The notes beneath the pieces are model-generated. The model was not told the origin of the DNA, searched no databases, and saw only the letters and a program-made list of their open reading frames with translations. A stretch of DNA of 63,303 nt, from NCBI GenBank assembly GCA_029974035.1, contig JARKQG010000113.1, forward strand, positions 1-63,303, read 5' to 3'. Position 1 is the stretch's first letter. Each line of letters starts with the position of its first letter. Positions 23,412 to 30,546 of the stretch are shown one piece after another. The position numbers and the translations under genes were made by a program. This stretch comes from Eubacteriales bacterium. GTDB taxonomy: Bacteria > Bacillota_A > Clostridia > Christensenellales > Aristaeellaceae.

Positions 23412-25202
23412 ATGAACGGACAGACCAACCGAGCGCCCGCCGCCGATACTCCGGCGGCGGCTTCCGCATCGCAGGCGTCGCGGTCATGGGCGGAGGTTCG
23501 CCGTGAGTTGGAGGCCGCGGACCGGGTGATTCTCGCTGCACGGATGCAGGTAGACCCGGTCTTGCAGGCCGCGGCACAACAACAGATGGAGGCCGAGCAG
23601 GCCGAGCGCGCCGCAGCCCGAGCCTGGGAAAAAGCCCGACCCGCCCGCGAGGCGGAGGCGTCCTATCGGCTGAATACCGGGAGCGGCCTCCGTCCGCTGG
23701 AGCTGGCCTCCCCTGACGCCTGGCCGGAGCCGGAAAGGTTTGGGTCTCCGCCTCCGCCGGCATTCAAGGCTGATTGGGTTAGTGGCCCGGTTGGGGACTT
23801 CGCTGCGGCGCTGGCGGAGAATCTGCAATGCCCGGTGGATTTGACGGCTTCGCTGATCTTGGGCGCTGCCTCCGTCGCCGCTCTTGGAAAGGTCGCCGTT
23901 CGCGTTAGGCCTGGCTGGGTCGAAGCCGCGCAGTTGTATGTTGCGGCGGTTCTTGCGCCTGGCGAGAGAAAATCACCTGCTTTTTCGAGGGTTTTCCGTC
24001 CCGTTGCCGAATGGGAGCGGCACACGAACGAAGGCCGCGCGCTGGCCGTCGCACAAAGCCGCGCGCAGCGGCGCCTGCTTGAAAAGTCGCTTGCGAAGGC
24101 AACCGACAAGGGCGATTCCGCTGAAGTTGCCCGCCTGACAAGCGAGTTGGTGGCCTTTCGAGATGAAGCGCCTGTAACGTTGACCGTTTCCGATGCGACG
24201 GCGGAAGCGTGTGCAGTGCTGGCGGCGGCAAACGGCGGGCGGCTCGCTATCGTTTCAGCAGAGGCCGGTATCTTGGAAACCGCCGCGGGCCGATACTCAA
24301 ACGGCACCGGGAATTTCGATTTCTTGTTGGCCGGGTATTCGTCCGAGCCGCTGGCCATTCATCGAATCGGCCGGGACGCGATCAGGATTCCCAGCATCCG
24401 CGTTTCTGTCGTGCTGGCAACGCAGCCGCGCGTGCTGGCGCAGCTTTTCGCTAACCCGGATGCAACCGGACGGGGCCTGCCAGCGCGATTCCTGCTTGCC
24501 GTTCCGCCGCCGATGGTTGGGTCCCGCAAGATTGACGTTGACGCGGTTCCGCCGGAACTGGATCGGGCTTATGACGCCGCTATACGGGCGATTCTAGAGG
24601 CTCCATACCCCGAACGTCCGCGCGAAATGACGCTGACGCCGGAGGCCGCAGCCGTGTTCCGAGCATTCCAGATTGAGCTGGAGGAGCGCCGCAAGGATGA
24701 TCTGAAAGGTCTATCGGACTGGGGCTGGGCGTCCAAAGTCGATGGCCTGACGCTTCGCATCGCGGCGACGCTGGCCCTGTTGGAGGACCCGCACATGTCG
24801 GAGATCAACGCCTCGCAGCTTCGCCGAGCGGTGAGCATCGCCCGCTGGGCCATCGAGCACGCCCGCGCAGCGTCTGCGTCTATGCCCGCCGCATCGGGCA
24901 GTGAACCAGCGGCTCAAGTCCTTTTGGAGGCGCTGCGCCGGTCGGGGAAGGCCGTCATTTCGACGCGCGACGCTCATCGCCTTGTCCAGGGGAAGCGCGC
25001 GATGTTTCCGAACGCTGACGCGGTGCGCGCCGCGCTGATGGCACTTGAAAGCCGTGGCTGGGTTCGCCGCGGCCAATACCCGGAGCGCGGCGAATCCGGG
25101 GCCGGTCGCCCGTCTGATCCGTTGTGGATCATCACGCCGCGGCTGAACGATGTGCCTCCAGCGGCAAAAACGCTTCCCGAACCGGAGGAAGTCACAATAT
25201 GA
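23412..25202 (+). CDS. DUF3987-family replication-associated ATPase-like protein
   Basis: 596 residues. An Ala/Glu-rich N-terminal ~90 residues precedes the DUF3987 domain; APGERKSPAFSRVF (near residue 180) is the family's modified P-loop, and a winged-helix-like C-terminus (TRDAHRLVQGKRAMFPNADAVRAALMALESRGWV) follows. Family members stand in for primase-helicases in phages and integrative elements. It starts behind GGGAGG, 15 bases after the Xis-like gene, and overlaps the next gene by ATGA. Confidence 0.82.
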   Translation: MNGQTNRAPAADTPAAASASQASRSWAEVRRELEAADRVILAARMQVDPVLQAAAQQQMEAEQAERAAARAWEKARPAREAEASYRLNTGSGLRPLELASPDAWPEPERFGSPPPPAFKADWVSGPVGDFAAALAENLQCPVDLTASLILGAASVAALGKVAVRVRPGWVEAAQLYVAAVLAPGERKSPAFSRVFRPVAEWERHTNEGRALAVAQSRAQRRLLEKSLAKATDKGDSAEVARLTSELVAFRDEAPVTLTVSDATAEACAVLAAANGGRLAIVSAEAGILETAAGRYSNGTGNFDFLLAGYSSEPLAIHRIGRDAIRIPSIRVSVVLATQPRVLAQLFANPDATGRGLPARFLLAVPPPMVGSRKIDVDAVPPELDRAYDAAIRAILEAPYPERPREMTLTPEAAAVFRAFQIELEERRKDDLKGLSDWGWASKVDGLTLRIAATLALLEDPHMSEINASQLRRAVSIARWAIEHARAASASMPAASGSEPAAQVLLEALRRSGKAVISTRDAHRLVQGKRAMFPNADAVRAALMALESRGWVRRGQYPERGESGAGRPSDPLWIITPRLNDVPPAAKTLPEPEEVTI

Positions 25203-25633
25203 ACACGGCGGCATGTCTCGACCGTTTGGAGGCGCTGGGCTTCACTTTCCAGCTTGCGCCGGGCGACGTGGTGCGCGCGGTGCTGCCCGGCGGGATTCCT
25301 GCGCCGCCGGAGGCGGCGCCCCTGCTGGAATACCTACGCGCTAACCGAAGCGAATTGGTCAACGAGCTACGATACCGTGCCCGACCCCGTGCCCCGCTGG
25401 CTGGCCGGCAAACGAAGCTGGAGCCTCCAGCGCCGCCGCTGGAGCCGCTACGGCCCGACCCTGACAGACCCGACGCCCGGTGCGTGGAGGAGCTACGCGC
25501 GGCGCTCGACGCCCTGCTGGAGGATGCGGAGGCGCGCGCGGCAGAGCTGACCGAGGCCGAGGCGGAGGCGATCAATACGCGGTATCTGGCCCTGTCCGAC
25601 GCGCTGCGCGCGGCGCAGGAGTGCCCGTTTTGA
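25199..25633 (+). CDS. small protein with TubC-docking-like N-terminus
   Basis: 144 residues. LDRLEALGFTFQLAPGDVVRA ... LLEYLRANRSELVNELR resembles the short TubC N-terminal docking fold often found beside DUF3987 genes in mobile elements; the rest is Pro-rich then a Glu/Ala helix (about residues 97-140). It probably binds another element protein; the function is unknown. The ATG at 25199 overlaps the upstream stop. Confidence 0.65.
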   Translation: MNTAACLDRLEALGFTFQLAPGDVVRAVLPGGIPAPPEAAPLLEYLRANRSELVNELRYRARPRAPLAGRQTKLEPPAPPLEPLRPDPDRPDARCVEELRAALDALLEDAEARAAELTEAEAEAINTRYLALSDALRAAQECPF

Positions 25634-25663
25634 TGGAGCCCTTCGACGGCACCCAAAAGGAAA

Positions 25664-25679
25664 GCCGCCCTCCGGCGGC
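25664..25679 (+). other. intergenic hairpin
   Basis: GCCGCC-CTCC-GGCGGC between the TubC-like and sigma genes, with no T-run. It may stabilise or partly terminate the transcript. Confidence 0.4.
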
Positions 25680-25724
25680 GTGGTGCATGCAAAACCATTA
25701 TACCACAGTTCGGAGGGGTGTGGA

Positions 25725-26450
25725 ATGCTGGAGCTTGTCCGGGCGATCAAGGCAGGAGACCGGGCTTTGTTTGGGGCGTTGTGTCAGCGGAATGCCGGGC
25801 TGATTGCGGAGGCCGCCCGGCGCTATCGCTGGGCGCTGGACACCGACCCGGCGGTTGACTACGAGGATTTGATGGAGGCCGGCAAGGCCGCTCTGATGGA
25901 TGCTGTGAGCGCCTGGGAGCCGGATCGGGGCGCGTGGTCCACTGTGGCCCTCTGGCATATCCGGCGTGCGATGCGCGACGCGCTGGGCCTCCAGCGGGCC
26001 GACCGGCGGGAGCGCGCGGGTACCCTGTCGCTGGACGCGCCACTCTCCGAGGACGCGGACGGCGGGTCGCTCACGCTGGCCGAGGTCACGCCCGACCAGG
26101 CCGCGCTGGCGCCGGAGGACGAGGCGCTGTCTGGCGATCTTATCCGGATTGTCCGGGGGGAGGTTGACGCGCTGCCCACTGACCAGCGCGACGTGGTGCG
26201 CCTGATCGATCTGGACGGGCTGTCCGTCCTGGTAGCAGCCGAGCGGCTGGGCCTCAGCGTTGCGGAGGTCCGCGCGCTCAGGGGCAAAGCGCGCCGCACG
26301 CTGCGCCATTCAAGGCAGTTGCGGGCGCTGGATGACGAGACGCGGTTCTATCAGCACAAGGGCATCACGGCGTTCATGTCTGACTGGACGAGCACCACCG
26401 AGGGGACGGCGCTTTGGAGGATTGAACGCCGCGCAACGCTCGACGCCTAG
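25725..26450 (+). CDS. element-encoded sigma-70 family factor
   Basis: 241 residues. Region 2 is DYEDLMEAGKAALMDAVSAWEPDRGAWSTVALWHIRRAMRDALG-like (about residues 45-88), with a spacer of acidic residues, and region 4 is LPTDQRDVVRLIDLDGLSVLVAAERLGLSVAEVRALRGKARRTLR-like (about 150-194), a typical sigma helix-turn-helix. A 40-residue tail follows. It starts behind CGGAGGGG. A phage-type regulator that may direct host polymerase to element genes, or a non-sigma transcription factor using the same fold. Confidence 0.8.
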   Translation: MLELVRAIKAGDRALFGALCQRNAGLIAEAARRYRWALDTDPAVDYEDLMEAGKAALMDAVSAWEPDRGAWSTVALWHIRRAMRDALGLQRADRRERAGTLSLDAPLSEDADGGSLTLAEVTPDQAALAPEDEALSGDLIRIVRGEVDALPTDQRDVVRLIDLDGLSVLVAAERLGLSVAEVRALRGKARRTLRHSRQLRALDDETRFYQHKGITAFMSDWTSTTEGTALWRIERRATLDA

Positions 26451-26510
26451 GGGGAAGGGGGGTAAAATCTCTAGTGCATAAAGCCCTCGAAGCGTTCTGG
26501 AGTGAGGCGT

Positions 26511-26592
26511 AAACGGTCGCGAAACTCCGAAGGGGGGAGTATTTTCGGGGTTGAAAAACGGTCAGGGCAAAACTCATAACGGGGGAGTATTT
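26511..26592 (+). repeat. two imperfect direct repeats after the sigma gene
   Basis: Units 26511-26544 and 26556-26592 share AAACGGTC, then AAACTC, then GGGGGAGTATTT in the same order. They lie between the sigma gene and the next gene, which has no recognisable sigma-A promoter. Confidence 0.55.
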
Positions 26593-26643
26593 CTCGCTGG
26601 CTGGGCTGAGAGGCCCGAACCAAAGAAAGGACGTGAATCTACC

Positions 26644-26868
26644 ATGAAACCGAATCCGACAGACATTCTGACGGCGCCCGCCGTCGCGCTGTACCTGGGC
26701 ATTGAGCAGGACGAGGCGGCGGCGCTCCTCCAGCGCGAGGGCTTCCCGTCAACCGAGGTTGCGCCCGGTGCGCGCGTCGTGCGGCGCGATCTGCTGGAAC
26801 TTTGGGTGCTTCAAAACTCCCGCGGCTTTAACCCCTCGCCAATCGATGCGTTGATAGGAGGTGAATGA
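26644..26868 (+). CDS. small helix-turn-helix-like protein
   Basis: 74 residues: ILTAPAVALYLGIEQDEAAALLQREGFPS ... GARVVRRDLLELWV, the layout of excisionase-type winged HTH proteins. The ATG at 26644 has GAAAGGACG upstream. It may be a second Xis or a regulator. Its stop overlaps the next start. Confidence 0.65.
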   Translation: MKPNPTDILTAPAVALYLGIEQDEAAALLQREGFPSTEVAPGARVVRRDLLELWVLQNSRGFNPSPIDALIGGE

Positions 26869-27344
26869 CTATGCCGGAACTCGATCGGAAGCCAATACAG
26901 GCGGCACAGGACACGCCTGACAGCCTCTCGAAGCTCGCCTTTGGGTTGCTCCCCTTCATCACAGGCCGCGGCTACATGGGCGCGTCGTTCGGCGTGCTGA
27001 GCGGCTTCATGGAGGCGCATGGCGTGCCGTGGCGCGGGGAGCTGACGCTCTGCATGGTCTTCAACAATAACACGATTTTCTGGAAGGGTTGGAACAGTGT
27101 CGCGGCCGGTGCGCTGGCGGAGCTGCATGAGCGGTTCCTAATCAAGATGTACGCTATGACAGACCCGGATGATCCTATCACGCGCCTTGAATGGCAGAGC
27201 GGCTTTCCGTTGCCTCTGGCCAGACAACCGCGGAGGATCTACAGGGCGCCGCGCTTCCTGCCGGTGCGGTTCTTCGCTGAGGGCTACGAGCCAACAAGGA
27301 ATGCCGTGGAGGTTGGCGAGGGCTGGACGTGCGGCGGACGCTGA
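26865..27344 (+). CDS. hypothetical protein of the element
   Basis: 159 residues; no family recognised. A conserved-looking middle (SFGVLSGFMEAHGVPWRGELTLCMVFNNNTIFWKGWN) suggests a globular domain, with an Arg/Pro-rich C-terminus. Translationally coupled to the HTH-like gene (ATGA, GGAGGTGA). An alternative ATG lies at 26871. Confidence 0.6.
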   Translation: MTMPELDRKPIQAAQDTPDSLSKLAFGLLPFITGRGYMGASFGVLSGFMEAHGVPWRGELTLCMVFNNNTIFWKGWNSVAAGALAELHERFLIKMYAMTDPDDPITRLEWQSGFPLPLARQPRRIYRAPRFLPVRFFAEGYEPTRNAVEVGEGWTCGGR

Positions 27345-27441
27345 CGCCGGACGCGACAGCTTCTACCTGGCTGATTTCCCTCAATAATTCTGCCTTCAGA
27401 CCTCCCCGTGGCCGTCTGCCCAGACAGGCTTCTTTATAAGG

Positions 27442-28098
27442 TCATATACCCGTTGGCAAATCCAGTTTAACCAATCCAACATTAGCGGTGAGGCACCACT
27501 CTATCATCAATTCTTCTTTGTTTTCTTCTATGTAACTAATCGCTTTTCGAGTTTTTGCAGGACTACGAAAAGGGCGCCCATCCAAAATCGTCACCGGGTC
27601 AAGGCCAATTCTAATTTCCTCCCCACCATACTTCGCATGAACATGAGGTAGATACATATGAGTCCCTTCATTTGGTTTTATATTGAACTTCACTCCTTCA
27701 ATTTCTCCTACGCCTCTACCTCCGCCCCATTGGACGCACCACACAAGAATAATTTCGTTATTGCTACCGATAGCATCTAATATTTTAGTCAATTCAACGT
27801 TCTTACGGGATGCCTCGTATACTTTATCCGATTGATAAATATGAAGCTCATCTTCTATGTTGTGACCTTCGTCGATGAAGTATTCGCAATCGAATCCGCC
27901 TTTGGAATTTCTAGTCATCGAGAATGAATTTCCATCAAAATTACTATCGGTTGCTATCATCTTGCAAAGCTGATAGTATGTAGTCGTTTCGTCGAATCGG
28001 TAATAATGGTCTTTGCTTATGTAATCAATGTATTTTTCTGGGCAGTATACATAATCCGATTCGTGCGGAAGGAACTTTACACAGATTTCTCCGATCAT
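27442..28098 (-). CDS. DUF4160-domain protein (cargo, partner of RHH regulator)
   Basis: 218 residues. The C-terminal part, PHVHAKYGGEEIRIGLDP then EENKEELMIEW (about residues 151-201), matches DUF4160, a small domain common in toxin-antitoxin-like and mobile gene pairs. The first 145 residues are of unknown type, rich in Tyr, Asp and Glu. GC content is visibly lower than its surroundings. ATG 28098 (behind GGAGG) overlaps the stop of the RHH gene as ATGA. Role as toxin, effector or metabolic cargo is not readable. Confidence 0.7.
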   Translation of the reverse strand: MIGEICVKFLPHESDYVYCPEKYIDYISKDHYYRFDETTTYYQLCKMIATDSNFDGNSFSMTRNSKGGFDCEYFIDEGHNIEDELHIYQSDKVYEASRKNVELTKILDAIGSNNEIILVWCVQWGGGRGVGEIEGVKFNIKPNEGTHMYLPHVHAKYGGEEIRIGLDPVTILDGRPFRSPAKTRKAISYIEENKEELMIEWCLTANVGLVKLDLPTGI

Positions 28099-28316
28099 AA
28101 TTCGTCCTCCGATTGCCCCTCCGGCCATTCCTCCAGCCCCATATCGGTCAGTATGGCTCGATTGACCATTGCGTTGATGGATTCGCCCTTGCTTTCGGCG
28201 TGGGCATGTATGGCGGCTTTCTGACCCTTTGGAACGACAAGTTCAATACGATCATATGTCTTTGCCTTGTACTTGTTCTTTGCCCTTGTGCTTGACTTCC
28301 CCTGCTGATCTTCCAT
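28095..28316 (-). CDS. ribbon-helix-helix (Arc/CopG-like) regulator
   Basis: 73 residues. A basic N-terminus (SSTRAKNKYKAKTYD) leads into the strand-helix-helix DRIELVVPKGQKAAIHAHAE-S-GESINAMVNRAIL pattern, typical of Arc-type repressors and antitoxins. It is behind GGAGGT and upstream of the DUF4160 gene with translational coupling, the order of an antitoxin before its toxin. Three palindromes directly upstream are probable binding sites. Confidence 0.78.
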   Translation of the reverse strand: MEDQQGKSSTRAKNKYKAKTYDRIELVVPKGQKAAIHAHAESKGESINAMVNRAILTDMGLEEWPEGQSEDEL

Positions 28317-28375
28317 GTACCCACCTCCAGATAATGTCGGGCGCCCAGTTGTGGCGCTCCCTCTCCACTATCTGC

Positions 28376-28481
28376 ATTATAGTACAAGATGCATACTTCC
28401 GCAAGTATATTTCTGCACAAACATACTTCCGGAAGATTGTTAATCTGGTCAATTGCTATATACTTACGGAAGTATTATAAT
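28376..28481. promoter_or_regulatory. divergent promoters with three-operator array
   Basis: The minus promoter is TTGCGG (28404-28399), 17 bases, TATAAT (28381-28376). The plus promoter is TTGCTA (28453-28458), 17 bases, TATAAT (28476-28481). Palindromes of consensus ATACTTCCGGAAGTAT lie at 28393-28408 (over the minus -35), 28423-28438, and 28460-28475 (filling the plus spacer). The arrangement points to one regulator controlling both directions, most simply the RHH protein. Confidence 0.8.
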
Positions 28482-28602
28482 TTTGTCCGGAGGTTGAGGG
28501 AAGCCAAGAAGCCCAACGGGGATCGGATGCGACGGTAGCGCCAATAAGTCCAGAGGAACGCCGCCCCGCCCTCAACCCACCAATGCGAAGGAGGTTTCTA
28601 CC

Positions 28603-28872
28603 ATGTCCCAACAAGAAATCGTCGCCACTGTCACGGAGCTTCAGGAGTTGCGCAGGATGCAGGAAGAGCTTCAGACGGCCATCGAGGCCGCGCAGGACAG
28701 AATCAAAGCGTTCATGGGAGAAAGAGAAGAACTGATGGCCGGGGCCTTCAAGGTCACCTGGAAGCCCGTCACGAGCGCCCGGCTGGATACCGCAGCCTTG
28801 AAGAAGGCTTTGCCCGAAGTCGCGGAGCGGTTCACCAAGATCACCACCGTGCGGCGCTTCTGCGTAGCGTAA
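28603..28872 (+). CDS. small conserved phage/element protein
   Basis: 89 residues. An N-terminal coiled coil (ELQELRRMQEELQTAIEAAQDRIKAFM) leads to a compact end AGAFKVTWKPVTSARLDTAALKKALPE ... TTVRRFCVA. Proteins of this layout are frequent beside recombination genes in clostridial phages; no function is established to my knowledge. It starts behind AAGGAGG and is driven by the plus promoter of the operator array. Confidence 0.65.
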   Translation: MSQQEIVATVTELQELRRMQEELQTAIEAAQDRIKAFMGEREELMAGAFKVTWKPVTSARLDTAALKKALPEVAERFTKITTVRRFCVA

Positions 28873-28968
28873 AAGCCGCCCACCTACCACAGCGACGGCT
28901 TTCACCCGATCAACCAAACCCCGAAGGGCTGGAGGCTCAACCACAGTATACCGCCGGGCCTCCAGCCC
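28872..28968 (+). other. two stem-loops between small genes
   Basis: AAAGCCG/CGGCTTT (28872-28878 with 28896-28902) and the 11-bp perfect stem GGGCTGGAGGC/GCCTCCAGCCC (28926-28936 with 28958-28968). The second lies just before the next ribosome site. Confidence 0.5.
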
Positions 28969-28993
28969 GTCAAGCACGAAAGGAGATTGAAAG

Positions 28994-29422
28994 ATGGATT
29001 TTGTCAGGCTTTGCGCGACGTTCGCCCTGGATGAGGGCGCGGTGCCTACCTATCAGCACGTCATGACGCCGGCCAAGGATGTTCTGCGCCGGAGTGAAGA
29101 TGCTTACCACCGGGTCGTTGAGGATCTGATTGGCGCCGGGCCGCAGCACTTCGCCGCACGGAGTACGCTGGACAATGCGGCGATGGGCGTCGCCGTCGCG
29201 TACATGGAGGACGCCTTTCAGAGAGGCATGCAGGCGGGCGCACAGCTCATGCTTGACCTGTTGGGCAAGCGCCCGACAGCGGAGCAGGAGGCCGCGCAGG
29301 AGCGCGTACAAGGGGCGCTGGAGGCGCGCAGACAGACAGGGAATGGAAGACCCGCACAGCCTGACAGAGGTCGCAGGGGCCGCAGGAGCGGCAGGAAGGG
29401 CATGCCGGGCGGTGCTCCGTGA
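28994..29422 (+). CDS. hypothetical protein of the element
   Basis: 142 residues. The mostly helical body (residues 1-90) includes TLDNAAMGVAVAYMEDAFQRGMQAGAQLMLDLL, followed by a disordered Arg/Gly-rich tail that could bind nucleic acid. No family recognised. AAGGAG precedes the ATG. Probably last gene of the plus operon starting at 28453. Confidence 0.6.
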   Translation: MDFVRLCATFALDEGAVPTYQHVMTPAKDVLRRSEDAYHRVVEDLIGAGPQHFAARSTLDNAAMGVAVAYMEDAFQRGMQAGAQLMLDLLGKRPTAEQEAAQERVQGALEARRQTGNGRPAQPDRGRRGRRSGRKGMPGGAP

Positions 29423-29695
29423 TTTGCGGGGTACCTCTCGATTCGCTAGGCACCGGGCGGCTCACCGTGCGGAGCCTCCACCCGACAGCGCGCGCCGTGT
29501 GCCGCTCGCCGGGGAACGACAGCACACAACCACCGTAGCACAGAGGGGCAGGCCGGGGAGGCGAGGCGCGTTGCACAGCGCCTCGTCTTTGTTTGTGGAC
29601 GAATGGCGGACAGGGGAAGGGCGGCGCACGGCGTTTCAACAATATCCCCGGAGGTTCCCCAACCAAGACAGGAGCTTTGTTTGAGTGAACCCCTT

Positions 29696-29792
29696 CCGGT
29701 AATTTTGTCATTGTGGAGGGGGGTTTTGTCATTGTTGAGAGGGGTTTTGTCACGGTCCTTTGGTGGAATTTTGTCATTTTGTCATTATGTCA
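29696..29792 (-). repeat. TGACAAAA array, right (inverted relative to left)
   Basis: On the plus strand TTTTGTCA occurs at 29703, 29724 and 29745, exactly 21 bases apart, then in tandem at 29769 and 29777, followed by TTATGTCA at 29785. It mirrors the left array in unit, spacing and flanks. The tandem block is nearer the att end here; on the left the 21-bp block is nearer. Confidence 0.85.
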
Positions 29793-29950
29793 TTGGGGGT
29801 ATGCGTATTCTGTCAACCCCCCCTTATAAATACATATATTGTATTAATATTATTAAAAGAAAAAATGTATAATATGGAAAAGACGTATACTCTCTGGTTG
29901 GGAAACCCTGGGGGGACCGAGATTATTCCGCCCGCGATATGACCCGTTTT

Positions 29951-30005
29951 TTGACCCCAACTTTGACCCCAACAGGGATAAATCTGACCCCAATAAATAC
30001 CCCAA
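29951..30005 (+). repeat. CCCCAA repeats near attR
   Basis: TTGACCCCAA (29951), TTGACCCCAA (29963), CTGACCCCAA (29984) and ATACCCCAA (29997), with steps of about 12, 21 and 12-13 bases, about 110 bases inside attR. Confidence 0.55.
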
Positions 30006-30112
30006 CCGCGATAGCACGCAATGATACTGTATGGACGAAAAACCAGCAAATACAGGGGTTTTAATGAACTATGCGGCACTTAAAAATACTGGGAAATACA
30101 CACTTCATCGCT

Positions 30113-30157
30113 CTGGCAGTGTAGAGGTCAGGAGTTCGAGTCTCCTATGCTCCACCA
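30113..30157 (+). repeat. attR: second copy of the 45-bp repeat
   Basis: Identical to the 3' part of tRNA-Ala at 20461-20505. The bases upstream do not rebuild an acceptor or D arm, so this is not a second tRNA gene. Confidence 0.93.
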
Positions 30158-30158
30158 C

Positions 30159-30196
30159 AATTTGTCTGAAAACGCCAGTTTTCAGACAAATTTTTT
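30159..30196 (+). terminator. original tRNA-Ala terminator, displaced by integration
   Basis: AATTTGTCTGAAAAC / GTTTTCAGACAAATT, a 15-bp perfect stem with a 4-base loop and a T6 run, one base after attR. It would follow the tRNA directly if the element excised. Confidence 0.9.
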
Positions 30197-30413
30197 ATGC
30201 TCATCTGTTGCTTTTCGATCCGAAAAGCCGGATTATTGCGGTGGAAAAGGCTTTCCCGGCCCCTCAGCCGGCGGATTATGTCTGGTTTTTGTCCATCGTA
30301 AGAATGTCCAGGGTGCCGCCGGGATTCGGGGCCGCAAGCTTGATGGAACTTTTGAAACGGAATCCCGTTCCGCCTCCGCGACGGGAAAACATGGGGGATC
30401 GGGTTGCGCACCC
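30197..30413 (+). other. chromosomal gap after the element
   Basis: No credible gene, RNA or repeat is seen in this stretch; the LacI-gene promoter begins at 30414. Confidence 0.6.
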
Positions 30414-30442
30414 TTGACGAATGGTTGCCAAATCTCTATTAT
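30414..30442 (+). promoter_or_regulatory. promoter of the LacI-type regulator gene
   Basis: TTGACG (30414-30419), 17 bases, TATTAT (30437-30442); the 5' leader is about 100 bases. Confidence 0.7.
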
Positions 30443-30546
30443 TATAAGGTCCGTGATTTTCCGCGACCCCGCGCGCGCTCGGGCGGGCCTTCGTATGGGC
30501 GGGACGGAAAGGCCGCGGCGGCAAGATGACCGGAGAGGAAGGGCCC

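Larger units (their letters stand above)
29423..30112 (+). other. non-coding right end of the element
   Basis: No supported gene. 29423-29695 shows nothing recognisable. 29696-29792 holds the right TGACAAAA array, 29810-29880 is strongly AT-rich, and 29951-30005 holds four CCCCAA repeats. In the excised circle this end would join the left end across attP. Confidence 0.75.
20461..30157. mobile_element. integrative element in tRNA-Ala, about 9.65 kb
   Basis: Bounded by the 45-bp repeats. It contains a tyrosine integrase next to attL, an Xis-like protein, a DUF3987 protein, a sigma factor, several small genes and a cargo pair. No relaxase, type IV secretion, capsid, terminase or portal gene is seen, so it is a non-self-transmissible island, mobilisable element or satellite. 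The gene order int - regulator - Xis - DUF3987 resembles the control/replication end of larger clostridial elements. Intact int and both att sites suggest it can still excise. Confidence 0.9.

Noticed and set aside
29344..29684. 113-codon plus-strand frame at the right end of the element
   Set aside because: Weak ribosome site, Arg-rich low-complexity translation, no recognisable features, and it runs up to the repeat array.
30113..30157. Second tRNA-Ala gene
   Set aside because: Only the 3' 45 bases are present; no acceptor 5' strand, D arm or promoter. It is attR.
30197..30413. Gene remnant between attR and the LacI-type gene
   Set aside because: Short frames only, without ribosome sites or recognisable homology.
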